Below are positions 1 through 8,527 of a stretch of DNA of 64,000 bases, piece by piece (within the stretch, counting starts at the first letter, position 1; the number at the start of each line of letters is the position of its first letter). The stretch is from Arthrobacter psychrolactophilus (GTDB taxonomy: Bacteria > Actinomycetota > Actinomycetes > Actinomycetales > Micrococcaceae). The stretch lies in assembly GCF_003219795.1 (NCBI RefSeq), contig NZ_QJVC01000004.1:248001-312000 (forward strand). Direction: 5' to 3'. The notes beneath the pieces were generated by a model. That model saw only the letters and a program-made list of their open reading frames with translations. It did not search any database and was not told where the DNA came from. Position numbers and translations under genes: made by a program.

Positions 1-31
1 TCTTATATTTTCTTCAGGGGGAAATACTCAT

Positions 32-2392
32 ATGCGAGCATCTAAGCGCGCCTTCTTCAAGCGCGGCGGTGCGGCCTGCGCCGCGGCGGCGGTCTTGCTA
101 GGCGGCACCTTTGCCGCCAGCGCCGCCACCGCGGCGCCTACGACCGACACCACTCCTTCATCGATTGCCACGACAGTCGGCACGCCTTCAGCAACCGAAA
201 CGGCCCTGCCGTCCGGTTTGGCTAAAGCCACCGAGCAGGATCTGGGCAAGACCGTTGAGGAATTCAACGCCGATGCTGAAGTAGCCGCCAAGGCTGCAGA
301 GGTTCAAGCCGCAGTAGCAACGACCGATCCCGCCGCAGTCGTCTCCGTCAAGGGCGACACCATCAAGGTCACTACGACAGCTCCCGAAGCGGCCAAAGCC
401 GCCGCCGGGACCAGCAAGGTCGTCGTAACGAAGGTCCAGGCTGCACCGCTAAGCGTCGCTAAGGGTGCGGCAAGTGTTGATTCCTTGTTCGCCGCTTACA
501 CGGCAGAATTCGGCGTAACCGAGCTGCAGGCCATCATGGTCGATGCCGACGGTAATTACGTCATCCGGACAGGCAAGGCCGCCACCAGCAGCTCGGCCTC
601 CCCAGCACGTTTCTACAGTGCACCCGCCACGAAGTCAGTCGCCGATTTCGCGGCGACGTTCACCAACGTCGCCGTTGAGACGGCAGCCGGAGCAGCCAAG
701 GCCTTCGCGACAGACGTCACGAATGGTCAGGGCTATGTTTCTCAGCAGGGCGACTACCTCTTCTCCTGCTCCATCGGTTGGAATGGCTTTAACGCCGCCG
801 GTGACCCCGCCGTCATTTCGGCAGGCCACTGCACCAACGATGGCGCCGCCACCAACACTGCCTTGACCGACCCAACTAAGGAACCTGCCGTTGGTGGCGC
901 AGGTTATGTTCCGACAGTTGCACTGGGCACCTTCGGTGTCTCACAGTTCGGCGGAGCCAACAACTCCCCCGCCACCGCACCATCGGGCTGGGACGGCAAC
1001 CCCGATAATGTGAATAACATTGGTACGGATGTCTCCGTCATTGATGGCATCAATCCAGACTTGAACCAGCTTGCCAAGGTGACCGACTGGACCACTCCGG
1101 CGGTACCGAAGGAATCCGGTCCCGTTGTGAAGGGTGTTTCTAACGCCATTGTCGGCGCAGACATCTGCAAGTCCGGGCGCACCACAGGTTGGAGCTGCGG
1201 CACAGTGAGCAGAGTCGGTGTGTTCTTGGTCAATGGCATCAACCAAGCCAGCGATCCAGAAGATGTTCGAGCCGTGCGCGGCTTCGAATCCACGTCTCTC
1301 ACCGCCGACCACGGTGACTCCGGTGGTGCCATTATTTCCGGCTCACTGGCAGTTGGTATGCTCAGCGCCGGCGGTGGCGGCTACACGTATGGTGTCGGCC
1401 TCACCGATGCACTGGCCCACACCGCTGGCTACACCATCAAGATCGCACTGTCGGCACCCAAGGTCACCACTACGGCCCCGGTTCACCGCCAGGATCTCGT
1501 CAGCGGTACCGTTGTCGACGCACCTGAGGGAACCACCGTGACCGTCACCCTCGATGGCAAGACCACCGAAGTTGCCGTTGATGGCGACAAGTGGAGCGTC
1601 GAAGCGCCCAACAGCGTCGGCACCTTCCCCATCACCGTGCAGGCCAAGAATGGCTTCAGCACCTCGGCAACCACGACGGCGTCCGTCGAGGTTGCCAAGG
1701 AGACCCTGGCGGCTCCGGCCATCTCGACTCCTGCCAACAATGCCACGGTCACCGCACCTGTCACGGTTATTTCCGGAACAGGCACGGCAGGCGCTGCAGT
1801 TGAGCTCAGCGGCGACGTCACGGGAACCGTAACGGTTGGCGCAGACGGCAAGTGGTCCTTCACCGTAGCGCCGGCCTTGGCTGATGGCGACTACACGGTC
1901 ACCGCAAAGCAGACCAAGTCCGACTGGAACGCTTCTCCGAGCGTCACGAACAAGTTCGTGGTGGCAGTGCCGGAACCAACGACTCCTCCGGCTACCCCGT
2001 CACCGACGGCTACTCCCACGCAGGAACCCACGCAGGAACCCACGGCGACCCCGACGGTGACGCCTACGCAGACGCCGACCGCGACTCCGACACAGACGCC
2101 TACGCAGACGCCGACCGCGACTCCGACACAGACGCCGACACAGACGCCTACGCAGACGACGACTCCGACAAAGGCGCCTACGACTGCTCCTGCAACAAAG
2201 ACGCCAACAAAGGCTCCGACCTCGGTAGCCGCACCGGCACCGACGAAGGCACCCGCTACCAAGGCACCCAAGGATGATGAGCTGGCTAACACCGGCGCTT
2301 CAAGCTCCACACTTGTCTTTGGGGCAGCCGGCGCTCTGCTGGTCCTCGGAGGAGCAGCATTCCTGCTGCTGCGTCGTCGCTCAGCACGGTAA
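32..2392 (+). CDS. Secreted, wall-anchored S1-family (chymotrypsin-like) serine protease
   Basis: The protein has 786 residues. An N-terminal signal peptide (basic start, Ala-rich core, residues 1-33) is followed by a pro-region to about residue 230. The protease domain resembles alpha-lytic protease/streptogrisin, with His266 in SAGHC, Asp333 in GTDVS and Ser430 in HGDSGG, so the catalytic triad is complete. Two Ig-like/bacterial-adhesin-like segments span about 485-650. A Thr/Pro/Gln stalk follows (about 655-740), then an LANTG sortase signal (751-755), a hydrophobic helix and an RRRSAR tail. It should be exported and linked to peptidoglycan by a sortase. The start is set by a GGGGGA ribosome site just upstream of the ATG. 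The substrate is unknown. Function as an active protease is well supported by the motifs. Confidence 0.88.
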   Translation: MRASKRAFFKRGGAACAAAAVLLGGTFAASAATAAPTTDTTPSSIATTVGTPSATETALPSGLAKATEQDLGKTVEEFNADAEVAAKAAEVQAAVATTDPAAVVSVKGDTIKVTTTAPEAAKAAAGTSKVVVTKVQAAPLSVAKGAASVDSLFAAYTAEFGVTELQAIMVDADGNYVIRTGKAATSSSASPARFYSAPATKSVADFAATFTNVAVETAAGAAKAFATDVTNGQGYVSQQGDYLFSCSIGWNGFNAAGDPAVISAGHCTNDGAATNTALTDPTKEPAVGGAGYVPTVALGTFGVSQFGGANNSPATAPSGWDGNPDNVNNIGTDVSVIDGINPDLNQLAKVTDWTTPAVPKESGPVVKGVSNAIVGADICKSGRTTGWSCGTVSRVGVFLVNGINQASDPEDVRAVRGFESTSLTADHGDSGGAIISGSLAVGMLSAGGGGYTYGVGLTDALAHTAGYTIKIALSAPKVTTTAPVHRQDLVSGTVVDAPEGTTVTVTLDGKTTEVAVDGDKWSVEAPNSVGTFPITVQAKNGFSTSATTTASVEVAKETLAAPAISTPANNATVTAPVTVISGTGTAGAAVELSGDVTGTVTVGADGKWSFTVAPALADGDYTVTAKQTKSDWNASPSVTNKFVVAVPEPTTPPATPSPTATPTQEPTQEPTATPTVTPTQTPTATPTQTPTQTPTATPTQTPTQTPTQTTTPTKAPTTAPATKTPTKAPTSVAAPAPTKAPATKAPKDDELANTGASSSTLVFGAAGALLVLGGAAFLLLRRRSAR
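2061..2132 (+). repeat. Two 36-bp tandem repeats in the protease stalk
   Basis: A 36-bp unit encoding PTQTPTQTPTAT-like residues occurs twice head-to-tail, inside a longer degenerate TPT/TQT coding repeat. Such repeats can expand or contract by slippage and so vary stalk length. Confidence 0.7.
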
Positions 2393-2446
2393 TTTCCAAT
2401 AAGTTGCGCAGAGCAGCAATATGACGCTCAGGCGTAGCTGACATAA

Positions 2447-2490
2447 GGAGTGGGTCCCGTTCATCCAGAAGGGGACCCACTCCTGTTTTG
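2447..2490 (+). terminator. Rho-independent terminator after the protease gene
   Basis: A perfect 13-bp stem (2447-2459 with 2473-2485) encloses a 13-nt loop and is followed by GTTTT. It lies 54 bp after the protease stop codon. Confidence 0.85.
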
Positions 2491-2564
2491 CACATCAAAT
2501 GACTTTTCGGACATGAAAACGAGTAGGCAAGCGACGCTGTGTCGACGAATATATGGGAGGCACC

Positions 2565-3101
2565 ATGAACAGCAAGAAGATGGCGGCGGCAGTGCTCGCG
2601 GCCACGATGATAGGAGCACTTGGCATGAGCAGTTGCGCTACCCCAGAAGATCAGGGTGCATCCCCGCAGAGTTCCTCACCCTCTGCAACCGAATCCTCGG
2701 ACAGCAGCGCTTTGCTCCTGCTCAACGATTCGCTCCGCAAAAAGCTTGGGGAAGACTATTCAGATGCCTGGATCGAAGGCGGGGTACTGCATATAGCCGT
2801 CACCAGTGACTCCGGCGCAGCCATCGTCACGGCCGCAGGCGCCGTCGCAAAGCTCGTCACCATTGATGCCACTCAGTTGGAGGCGGCACTTCAGTCGATT
2901 GCCGCGTGGCAGAGCAAACTCCCCTCGGAGCAGGCGACCGCGATTCATAAGATCATCCCGGATGGCAGCACCGGGACGATTACGCTTTTTGTCGATCCGC
3001 CACAGCTCGACGCCATCGCCAAAGTCGCAGCGACAGACAAACCAGGCGGCGATGTCGCCCTCCTCATCAGGGAGTCGAGCGGCATTGCCACGCCCCTCTA
3101 A
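2565..3101 (+). CDS. Small secreted protein, probable lipoprotein, function unknown
   Basis: The start is placed at the ATG at 2565 because GGGAGG lies 5 bases upstream; an in-frame ATG at 2553 falls inside that ribosome site. The 178-residue product begins with Lys residues and a hydrophobic stretch ending in GMSSC, a weak lipobox. A Ser/Thr-rich linker and a mixed alpha/beta body of about 140 residues with no recognised domain follow. It probably sits on the outer face of the membrane. It is followed 36 bp later by an asparaginase that appears to have its own promoter. Confidence 0.6.
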   Translation: MNSKKMAAAVLAATMIGALGMSSCATPEDQGASPQSSSPSATESSDSSALLLLNDSLRKKLGEDYSDAWIEGGVLHIAVTSDSGAAIVTAAGAVAKLVTIDATQLEAALQSIAAWQSKLPSEQATAIHKIIPDGSTGTITLFVDPPQLDAIAKVAATDKPGGDVALLIRESSGIATPL

Positions 3102-3137
3102 GCACCGCAACCGCCAAGCTCTGGATAAGATGACACC

Positions 3138-4142
3138 ATGAGTCATACTTTCAGGGCGTACGACGCCGTTGAGCTCGCCGTCCTGGAACGCAGCGGATTT
3201 GTTGAGTCCGTCCATATTGGCTCGGCCGTCGTGGTCGCCGGAGACGGCTCCGTTGTGACCGAACTCGGGGACATCAAGGCCCCCATTTATCCACGCTCGG
3301 CCGTCAAACCCTTCCAGGCATTGGCCTCCATGCAGGCTGGCGTCCCGTTGCGCGGCGCGCAAGTCGCCATCGCCTGTGGCAGCCATACAGGTTCTCTTGA
3401 TCACATGGATGTTGTCTCTGGCATGCTCAAGGCAGCCGGCCTGAACGAAAGCCATCTGGGCTGCCCCGCGGCATGGCCCAGTGACAGCACCGCCCGGGCG
3501 TGGATGGTGCGTACCGAGAAGGACAAATCCAAGCTCGCCATGAGCTGTTCCGGTAAACATGCCGCATTTTTGTGGGCCTGTAGGGAAAACGGCTGGGATG
3601 TGGCCGGCTACTTGGAGCCCAACCATCCCATGCAGCGCGCTGTCCGTACCGTGCTAGAGGAATACACCGGCGAAAAAATTGCCCACACGGGTGTTGACGG
3701 TTGTGGCGCGCCTGTTATGTCCGTTTCCCTTACCGGCTTGGCCCGTGCCTTTAGCACGCTAGCTAAGGCGCCGTCGGACAAACATGCAAATGCTCGAACC
3801 GCCACGATTGCCACATCCATGCTCGATTACCCTTGGGCCGTCGAGGGGCATGGCAGGCCCAATACGGTGGTCATGGACAAGCTCGGCGTCATTGCCAAGA
3901 TGGGCGCAGAAGGTGTCCTCGCCATGGCAACCGACACCGGTGCCAGCGTTGCCGTGAAAATCCTTGACGGCAACGGCCGTGCCGCCTCCCTTGTCGGGCT
4001 TACCCTTTTGGCCGCGTACGGCGCCCTAGATATTCCAGAGGTGGCGGGAGTGCTGGATCAGGTGGTCCCGGAGGTCATGGGCGGCTCGAGCCGAGCTGGC
4101 AGCCTACGCCTGGGCCAGGCCGTCAGCGCCCTGCTCGTCTAA
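3138..4142 (+). CDS. L-asparaginase II family protein
   Basis: The 334-residue protein matches the asparaginase II family (Rhizobium etli AnsA type, PF06089), which hydrolyses L-asparagine to aspartate and ammonia and is unrelated to the E. coli AnsA/AnsB fold. Family blocks visible are PRSAVKPFQ near residue 54, CGSHTG near 75, SCSGKHAAFL near 137 and GVDGCGAP near 178. No signal peptide is seen, so it is cytoplasmic. There is no ribosome site; TAAGAT ends 6 bases before the ATG, so the mRNA is probably leaderless. An SCP-like gene follows. Confidence 0.85.
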   Translation: MSHTFRAYDAVELAVLERSGFVESVHIGSAVVVAGDGSVVTELGDIKAPIYPRSAVKPFQALASMQAGVPLRGAQVAIACGSHTGSLDHMDVVSGMLKAAGLNESHLGCPAAWPSDSTARAWMVRTEKDKSKLAMSCSGKHAAFLWACRENGWDVAGYLEPNHPMQRAVRTVLEEYTGEKIAHTGVDGCGAPVMSVSLTGLARAFSTLAKAPSDKHANARTATIATSMLDYPWAVEGHGRPNTVVMDKLGVIAKMGAEGVLAMATDTGASVAVKILDGNGRAASLVGLTLLAAYGALDIPEVAGVLDQVVPEVMGGSSRAGSLRLGQAVSALLV

Positions 4143-4183
4143 GTTTTACCCACCTCCCCCAACCCCCTAGTAAGGAGCTCCTC

Positions 4184-4537
4184 ATGGTTGCCCGCCGTCG
4201 TATTGATATCGCCGAGGGAAGCGCTGCTCTGGCCGCGTGGCGTGGCGGCGAGGTGTCCCGTTCCGTCACGGCCATGGCTGTGCGATATGCGCTCGAAGAA
4301 CTTGCGGCCCGCGCACCAGGGAACTCGGTTGAGGTGCGAGTCCCTCCCTTCGGCGTCACCCAATGCATCCCCGGGCCTCGCCACACTCGCGGTACGCCTC
4401 CCAATGTGGTGGAGTGCGACGCCGAAACCTGGCTCTCCTTGGTGACCGGACAGACTAGCTGGGGTGACGCCGTCGAACGTGGCCTTGTTGCGGCCTCAGG
4501 GTTGCGGGCGGATCTCTCCTCCGAGCTACCCTTCTAG
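4184..4537 (+). CDS. Sterol carrier protein (SCP)-like small protein
   Basis: The 117-residue protein resembles the bacterial SCP-like family (PF17844 type) often found beside purF in Micrococcaceae. It begins RRRIDIAEGSAALAAWR and contains a C-terminal helix typical of the fold. Lipid binding is the family suggestion and is untested. AAGGAG precedes the ATG by 8 bases. It follows the asparaginase by 41 bp and is probably co-transcribed with it. Confidence 0.65.
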   Translation: MVARRRIDIAEGSAALAAWRGGEVSRSVTAMAVRYALEELAARAPGNSVEVRVPPFGVTQCIPGPRHTRGTPPNVVECDAETWLSLVTGQTSWGDAVERGLVAASGLRADLSSELPF

Positions 4538-4591
4538 CGAACCCCAGGGCGCTCTCCCCGAACGTTCAGCTACGCCGGGTACCCTTGATGT

Positions 4592-4915
4592 ATGACTTCC
4601 CAGCCTGAGCCCACGTCCGTCGAGCCCCGCAAACTCAGTGTGCGACGCGCCCCGAAGTACGTCCCCTTCATGATTGCCGGCGGCATTGTCGGCATCATCG
4701 CCGCGGCCGTGATGACCATGGCGCTGCCCCCGAACGAACAATTCTCGGCGTCAAGCGTCTTTGGCATGTTTACCGTGCTGATGTTGATCCCGGGTGTGGG
4801 ACTGGGCGCCATTGCAGCGCTGATGTTTGACCGCCAAGGTCAGCGTCGGGCCAAGACCCTTGTCGCGCAGCCGCTGCCAGATGACGAGAGCAATGCAGAG
4901 GCAGAAACCGCGTAA
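4592..4915 (+). CDS. Small two-helix membrane protein, function unknown
   Basis: The 107-residue protein has two predicted membrane helices (about 27-47 and 58-81), a proline-containing N-terminal tail and an acidic C-terminus. Similar small proteins sit upstream of purF in related genomes and are sometimes mislabelled as Trk transporters; nothing here supports that function. TACCCT ends 6 bases before the ATG and no ribosome site is present, so the message is probably leaderless. Confidence 0.6.
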   Translation: MTSQPEPTSVEPRKLSVRRAPKYVPFMIAGGIVGIIAAAVMTMALPPNEQFSASSVFGMFTVLMLIPGVGLGAIAALMFDRQGQRRAKTLVAQPLPDDESNAEAETA

Positions 4916-4980
4916 TTCGGCCACCTTCCGCACCCGAACATAAGCTACGTCACAGTAGGTCGGATGTGCGCCTCATTACA

Positions 4981-4989
4981 TGAGATAAT
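4981..4989 (+). promoter_or_regulatory. Extended -10 promoter of purF
   Basis: TGAGATAAT fits an extended -10 element. The hexamer ends exactly 6 bases before the purF GTG, which would place the transcript start at the start codon. No purine operator was recognised. Confidence 0.55.
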
Positions 4990-4995
4990 TTTCTC

Positions 4996-6561
4996 GTGGC
5001 ACGCGGAGACGGAAAATTATCCCATGATCTTTTACCCGGCGAAAAGGGACCTCAGGACGCTTGTGGCGTTCTGGGCATCTGGGCACCCGGCGAAGAGGTT
5101 GCAAAACTAACCTATTACGGACTGTATTCACTACAGCACCGTGGTCAGGAGTCTGCTGGCATCGCAACGAGCGATGGCAAGCGGATCAGTGTATACAAAG
5201 ACATGGGACTCGTATCCCAGGTCTTTGACGAACCCACACTGAATACCCTGACCGGACACATGGCCGTGGGCCATTGTCGCTACTCCACCACAGGTGCGGC
5301 CAATTGGGCTAACGCTCAGCCGACCCTGGGTGCAACAGGCAGCGGCACTGTCGCCTTGGCGCACAACGGTAACCTCACCAACTCAGCGGAACTGCTTGAG
5401 ATGGTCATGGCTAAGTACGGCTCCCCCACCTCGGGTGAAATGGCTCAGGGCAACACGACCGATACCGCCCTTGTCACCACCTTGATGCGTGGCGAAGATG
5501 GCCGCTCTCTCGAAGAGACCGCCATGGAGTTGCTGCCCAAGATCCACGGCGCATTTAGCTTCGTCTTCATGGACGAGCACACCCTGTACGCTGCCCGCGA
5601 CCCTCACGGCGTTCGCCCGTTGGTTTTGGGTCGCCTGGAAAGCGGCTGGGTTGTCGCCTCGGAAGACGCTGCCCTGAACACGATTGGCGCCACGCTAATC
5701 CGTGAAATCGAACCCGGCGAATTCATCGCCATCGATGAAGACGGTGTCCGCACCCAGCGTTTCGCTCCCGCCACCCCAGCCGGTTGCGTCTTTGAGTATG
5801 TTTACCTTGCCCGTCCGGACGCCACGATTGCTGGCCGTTCCGTGTACGAGTCCCGCGTGGAAATGGGCCGTCAGCTGGCCCGCGAAAGCCACTACGAAGC
5901 CGATCTGGTCATCCCCGTTCCGGAATCCGGAACTCCGGCGGCCATTGGTTATGCAGAGCAGTCGGGCATCCCCTTCGCTCATGGTTTCGTGAAGAACGCC
6001 TACGTGGGCCGAACCTTCATTCAGCCCAGCGATACCCTGCGCAAGTTGGGCATCAAGCTCAAGCTCAGCGCTCTTGAATCCGTGATCCGTGGCAAGCGCA
6101 TCGTGGTCGTGGATGACTCCATCGTCCGCGGTAACACGCAGCGCGCCGTGGTTCGCATGCTCAAGGAAGCCGGCGCAGCCGAGGTTCACGTGAAGATCTC
6201 TTCACCGCCCGTACGCTGGCCATGCTTCTACGGCATCGACTTTGCCTCTCGCGCAGAACTGATCGCCAACGGTGCCGCAGTTGATGAGATCGCCAAGTCC
6301 ATTGGCGCTGATTCCCTGGAGTACATCTCCGAGGACGGCATGATCGATGCAACCTTGCAGCCTCGTGAGCGCCTGTGCACCGCCTGCTTCACGGGTACTT
6401 ACCCGATTGAACTTCCCAGCAGCGACCGTTTGGGCAAGAACTTGCTCGAACGCACCGCTCCCGGCAACGCCACCCCGTCCACCGGTTGCGATCCTGGTCC
6501 TGATTCGGAACTGGAAAATGTCCTGACCGATCAAGACCGCACCGCCGCCAACGGTTCTTAA
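4996..6561 (+). CDS. purF: Amidophosphoribosyltransferase
   Basis: PurF catalyses the first committed step of purine synthesis, PRPP + glutamine to 5-phosphoribosylamine. The 521-residue protein has a propeptide ending before Cys23 (CGVLGIW), which becomes the N-terminal nucleophile of the glutaminase domain after processing. The phosphoribosyltransferase domain carries VVVDDSIVRGNT, the PRPP loop. Cysteines in CFYGIDF and RLCTACF fit an Fe-S ligand set as in Bacillus PurF. The start is a GTG with no ribosome site, consistent with a leaderless mRNA. purM follows after 22 bp, forming an operon. Confidence 0.97.
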   Translation: MARGDGKLSHDLLPGEKGPQDACGVLGIWAPGEEVAKLTYYGLYSLQHRGQESAGIATSDGKRISVYKDMGLVSQVFDEPTLNTLTGHMAVGHCRYSTTGAANWANAQPTLGATGSGTVALAHNGNLTNSAELLEMVMAKYGSPTSGEMAQGNTTDTALVTTLMRGEDGRSLEETAMELLPKIHGAFSFVFMDEHTLYAARDPHGVRPLVLGRLESGWVVASEDAALNTIGATLIREIEPGEFIAIDEDGVRTQRFAPATPAGCVFEYVYLARPDATIAGRSVYESRVEMGRQLARESHYEADLVIPVPESGTPAAIGYAEQSGIPFAHGFVKNAYVGRTFIQPSDTLRKLGIKLKLSALESVIRGKRIVVVDDSIVRGNTQRAVVRMLKEAGAAEVHVKISSPPVRWPCFYGIDFASRAELIANGAAVDEIAKSIGADSLEYISEDGMIDATLQPRERLCTACFTGTYPIELPSSDRLGKNLLERTAPGNATPSTGCDPGPDSELENVLTDQDRTAANGS

Positions 6562-6583
6562 GCATTCGCAGAAAAGAGACGCC

Positions 6584-7732
6584 ATGACCAACGCCTCCAA
6601 CGATTCAGCCCCTCAGGGAATCACCTACGCCAGCGCCGGAGTCGACACCGAAGCCGGTGACCTCGCCGTCGAGCTGATGAAGGAAGCCGTCAAGGCCACC
6701 CACGGCCCGTCCGTGGTCGGTGGGTTCGGCGGATTCGCCGGCCTGTACGACGTCTCCAAGCTGCTGACCTACAAGAAGCCGTTGCTGGCTACCTCCACCG
6801 ATGGTGTGGGTACCAAGGTTGCCATCGCCCAGGCCATGGATATCCACGACACGATTGGTTACGACCTTGTGGGCATGGTTGTCGATGACATTGTGGTGGT
6901 TGGCGCCGAGCCGCTCTTCATGACTGACTACATCGCCACAGGCAAGGTTGTCCCGCAGCGCGTGGCCGATATTGTGCGTGGTATTGCTGGCGCCTGCAAG
7001 GTTGCCGGAACCGCCCTCGTGGGTGGCGAGACGGCTGAGCACCCGGGCCTGTTGGCTCCTGATGAGTACGACGTCGCAGGTGCTTGCACCGGTGTCGTCG
7101 AGGCTGATTTGTTGCTGGGTCCGGAACGAGTGCGTGAAGGCGATGTCATCATCGGTATGGCGTCCTCAGGTCTGCACTCCAATGGTTACTCCCTGGTTCG
7201 CCGCGTCATCAACCACGCTGGCTGGTCCCTAGACCGTCAGGTTGCCGACTTCGGCCGCACCTTGGGCGAGGAACTCCTTGAACCCACTCGCGTGTACGCC
7301 GCAGACTGCCTAGATCTGACCCGCTACCTGCCTGTCACGCAGGAAAAGGCTGTTCACGGCTTCAGCCATGTCACCGGTGGCGGCCTCGCTGCTAACTTGG
7401 CTCGCGTTCTGCCGCAGGGCCTCATCGGCACCGTGGATCGCTCCACCTGGAGCCTGCCGTCCATCTTCAGCGTGGTCTCGCAGCTGGGTAACGTGCCGCT
7501 GGCCGACCTCGAGCGTACCCTGAACCTCGGAGTTGGCATGGTGGCCGTTGTTTCAGCCGACGCTGCCGACGACGCCGTTGCCCGCTTGAACGCTCGCGGC
7601 CTGCCGTCGTGGGTCATGGGTACAGTTACGGCCGAAGCTTCCGACTCCGACAAGAGCGGAACCGACTACACGCAGGGCGCAAAGGGCGTCAACGGCGGCG
7701 CGGTTCGCCTGGTTGGCAACTACGCCTCCTAA
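6584..7732 (+). CDS. purM: Phosphoribosylformylglycinamidine cyclo-ligase (AIR synthetase)
   Basis: PurM uses ATP to close FGAM to aminoimidazole ribotide in purine synthesis. The 382-residue protein shows the family's STDGVGTK block near residue 70, MVVDDI near 93, GGETAEHPG near 147 and a VTGGGL loop near 265. The N-terminus has a short extra Ser/Ala tail. It is translated from an ATG after a weak AAAGAGA site, 22 bp after purF, and the pair is closed by a very long hairpin. Confidence 0.96.
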   Translation: MTNASNDSAPQGITYASAGVDTEAGDLAVELMKEAVKATHGPSVVGGFGGFAGLYDVSKLLTYKKPLLATSTDGVGTKVAIAQAMDIHDTIGYDLVGMVVDDIVVVGAEPLFMTDYIATGKVVPQRVADIVRGIAGACKVAGTALVGGETAEHPGLLAPDEYDVAGACTGVVEADLLLGPERVREGDVIIGMASSGLHSNGYSLVRRVINHAGWSLDRQVADFGRTLGEELLEPTRVYAADCLDLTRYLPVTQEKAVHGFSHVTGGGLAANLARVLPQGLIGTVDRSTWSLPSIFSVVSQLGNVPLADLERTLNLGVGMVAVVSADAADDAVARLNARGLPSWVMGTVTAEASDSDKSGTDYTQGAKGVNGGAVRLVGNYAS

Positions 7733-7759
7733 GTACCACTGCTCGAGCCCCTCGAGCAT

Positions 7760-7825
7760 AAATGCCACCGTTAGGCATTCTCGCTATAGTTCGAGCTATA
7801 GCGAGAATGCCTAACGGTGGCATTT
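7760..7825. terminator. 30-bp perfect hairpin after purM
   Basis: Arms 7760-7789 and 7796-7825 are perfectly complementary over 30 bp around the 6-nt loop TTCGAG. The arms end AAA and TTT, so it can act in both directions. It is much longer than a usual intrinsic terminator. Confidence 0.75.
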
Positions 7826-7903
7826 GTCATTGGCAGGGCCGAAATTCACACGGGGAGACGCACCAGCTCTCGAGCCGTGAACTTAATGCGCAGCTCCCGG
7901 GGA

Positions 7904-7950
7904 CAACAAAATCCCCACACGTCGCTTTCGCGTCGTGCAGGGTTTTGTTG
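7904..7950 (-). terminator. Terminator hairpin after the DUF3073 gene
   Basis: CAACAAAA (7904-7911) pairs with TTTTGTTG (7943-7950) outside a CCC/GGG stem with a GC-rich interior. It lies 22 bp beyond the DUF3073 stop and gives a T-rich end on the minus strand. Confidence 0.65.
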
Positions 7951-7971
7951 CGTTTATTGGACTACGTGGTC

Positions 7972-8202
7972 CTACCCAATTCTACGGGAGTCCACTTCGT
8001 CGTCATCTTCAAACTGATCCGCATACTTATCTTCATATGCCGAGTAGTCCGGCTCTGCAGGAAGTTCGCTGTGATGGCTCGGGGCACGCCGAGTAGTCCC
8101 ACCAAGCTCTTTTTGCAGAGCTGAATAGTCAGTGCTCGGGGAGTAGTACTTAATGTCCCGAGCCTGCTTGGTTGCCTTCGCCTTTTGACGGCCGCGCCCC
8201 AT
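7972..8202 (-). CDS. DUF3073 family small protein
   Basis: The start is taken at the MGRGRQKAK methionine, which has AAAGGGGG a few bases upstream; a longer in-frame extension lacks such support. The 76-residue protein has the basic N-terminus, the KYYSPSTDYSALQ block and the acidic tail of DUF3073, a family almost confined to actinobacteria, usually near purM. Its function is unknown. It is convergent with purFM. Confidence 0.85.
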   Translation of the reverse strand: MGRGRQKAKATKQARDIKYYSPSTDYSALQKELGGTTRRAPSHHSELPAEPDYSAYEDKYADQFEDDDEVDSRRIG

Positions 8203-8527
8203 GGCGTGACCCCCTTTTACACTTGGACCGGAGGTGGTCGCTCGGGCTATGAGCGAGGCTCCGGAATATTCGGTCAATTTGTCGTATTCCTAGATTACAT
8301 TAGTTCTGCCCCTCCTGTGTCCCACCACGCCCTGTTCTGCCGATAGCCAAACCCCCACTTACCCGCGGCAGGGCTCCAATATTCGGTAGAGTCATCAGTA
8401 GACGTTGTGTTGCATCCACGGAATCGACGAGCGCGGAATGCGTAGAGGCGCATTTCTAACACGTCCGATCACACCTACAAGAACAACTTTTTGCGCTGAA
8501 TTCGGCGCAGCACGGAAGGCCAGCCCC
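8203..8527. other. Divergent intergenic region
   Basis: This 325-bp stretch holds the 5' regions of DUF3073 (minus) and the septum-formation-type gene (plus). It is relatively AT-rich around 8270-8310. GGAAGG at 8514-8519 is the ribosome site of the plus-strand gene. No RNA gene or repeat was recognised. Confidence 0.5.

Noticed and set aside
2061-2200. Possible CRISPR-like array
   Set aside because: The repeats are contiguous, coding and without unique spacers; they are the protease stalk.
1891-2310. Val/Gly-rich minus-strand frame over the protease stalk
   Set aside because: Its repeats are only the complement of the TPT/TQT coding repeats.
2760-3626. 288-codon minus-strand frame over the lipoprotein and asparaginase genes
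   Set aside because: It runs across two well-supported plus-strand genes, and its product has no recognisable features.
7762-8124. Plus-strand frame between purM and DUF3073
   Set aside because: It is built from the terminator hairpins and the antisense of DUF3073.
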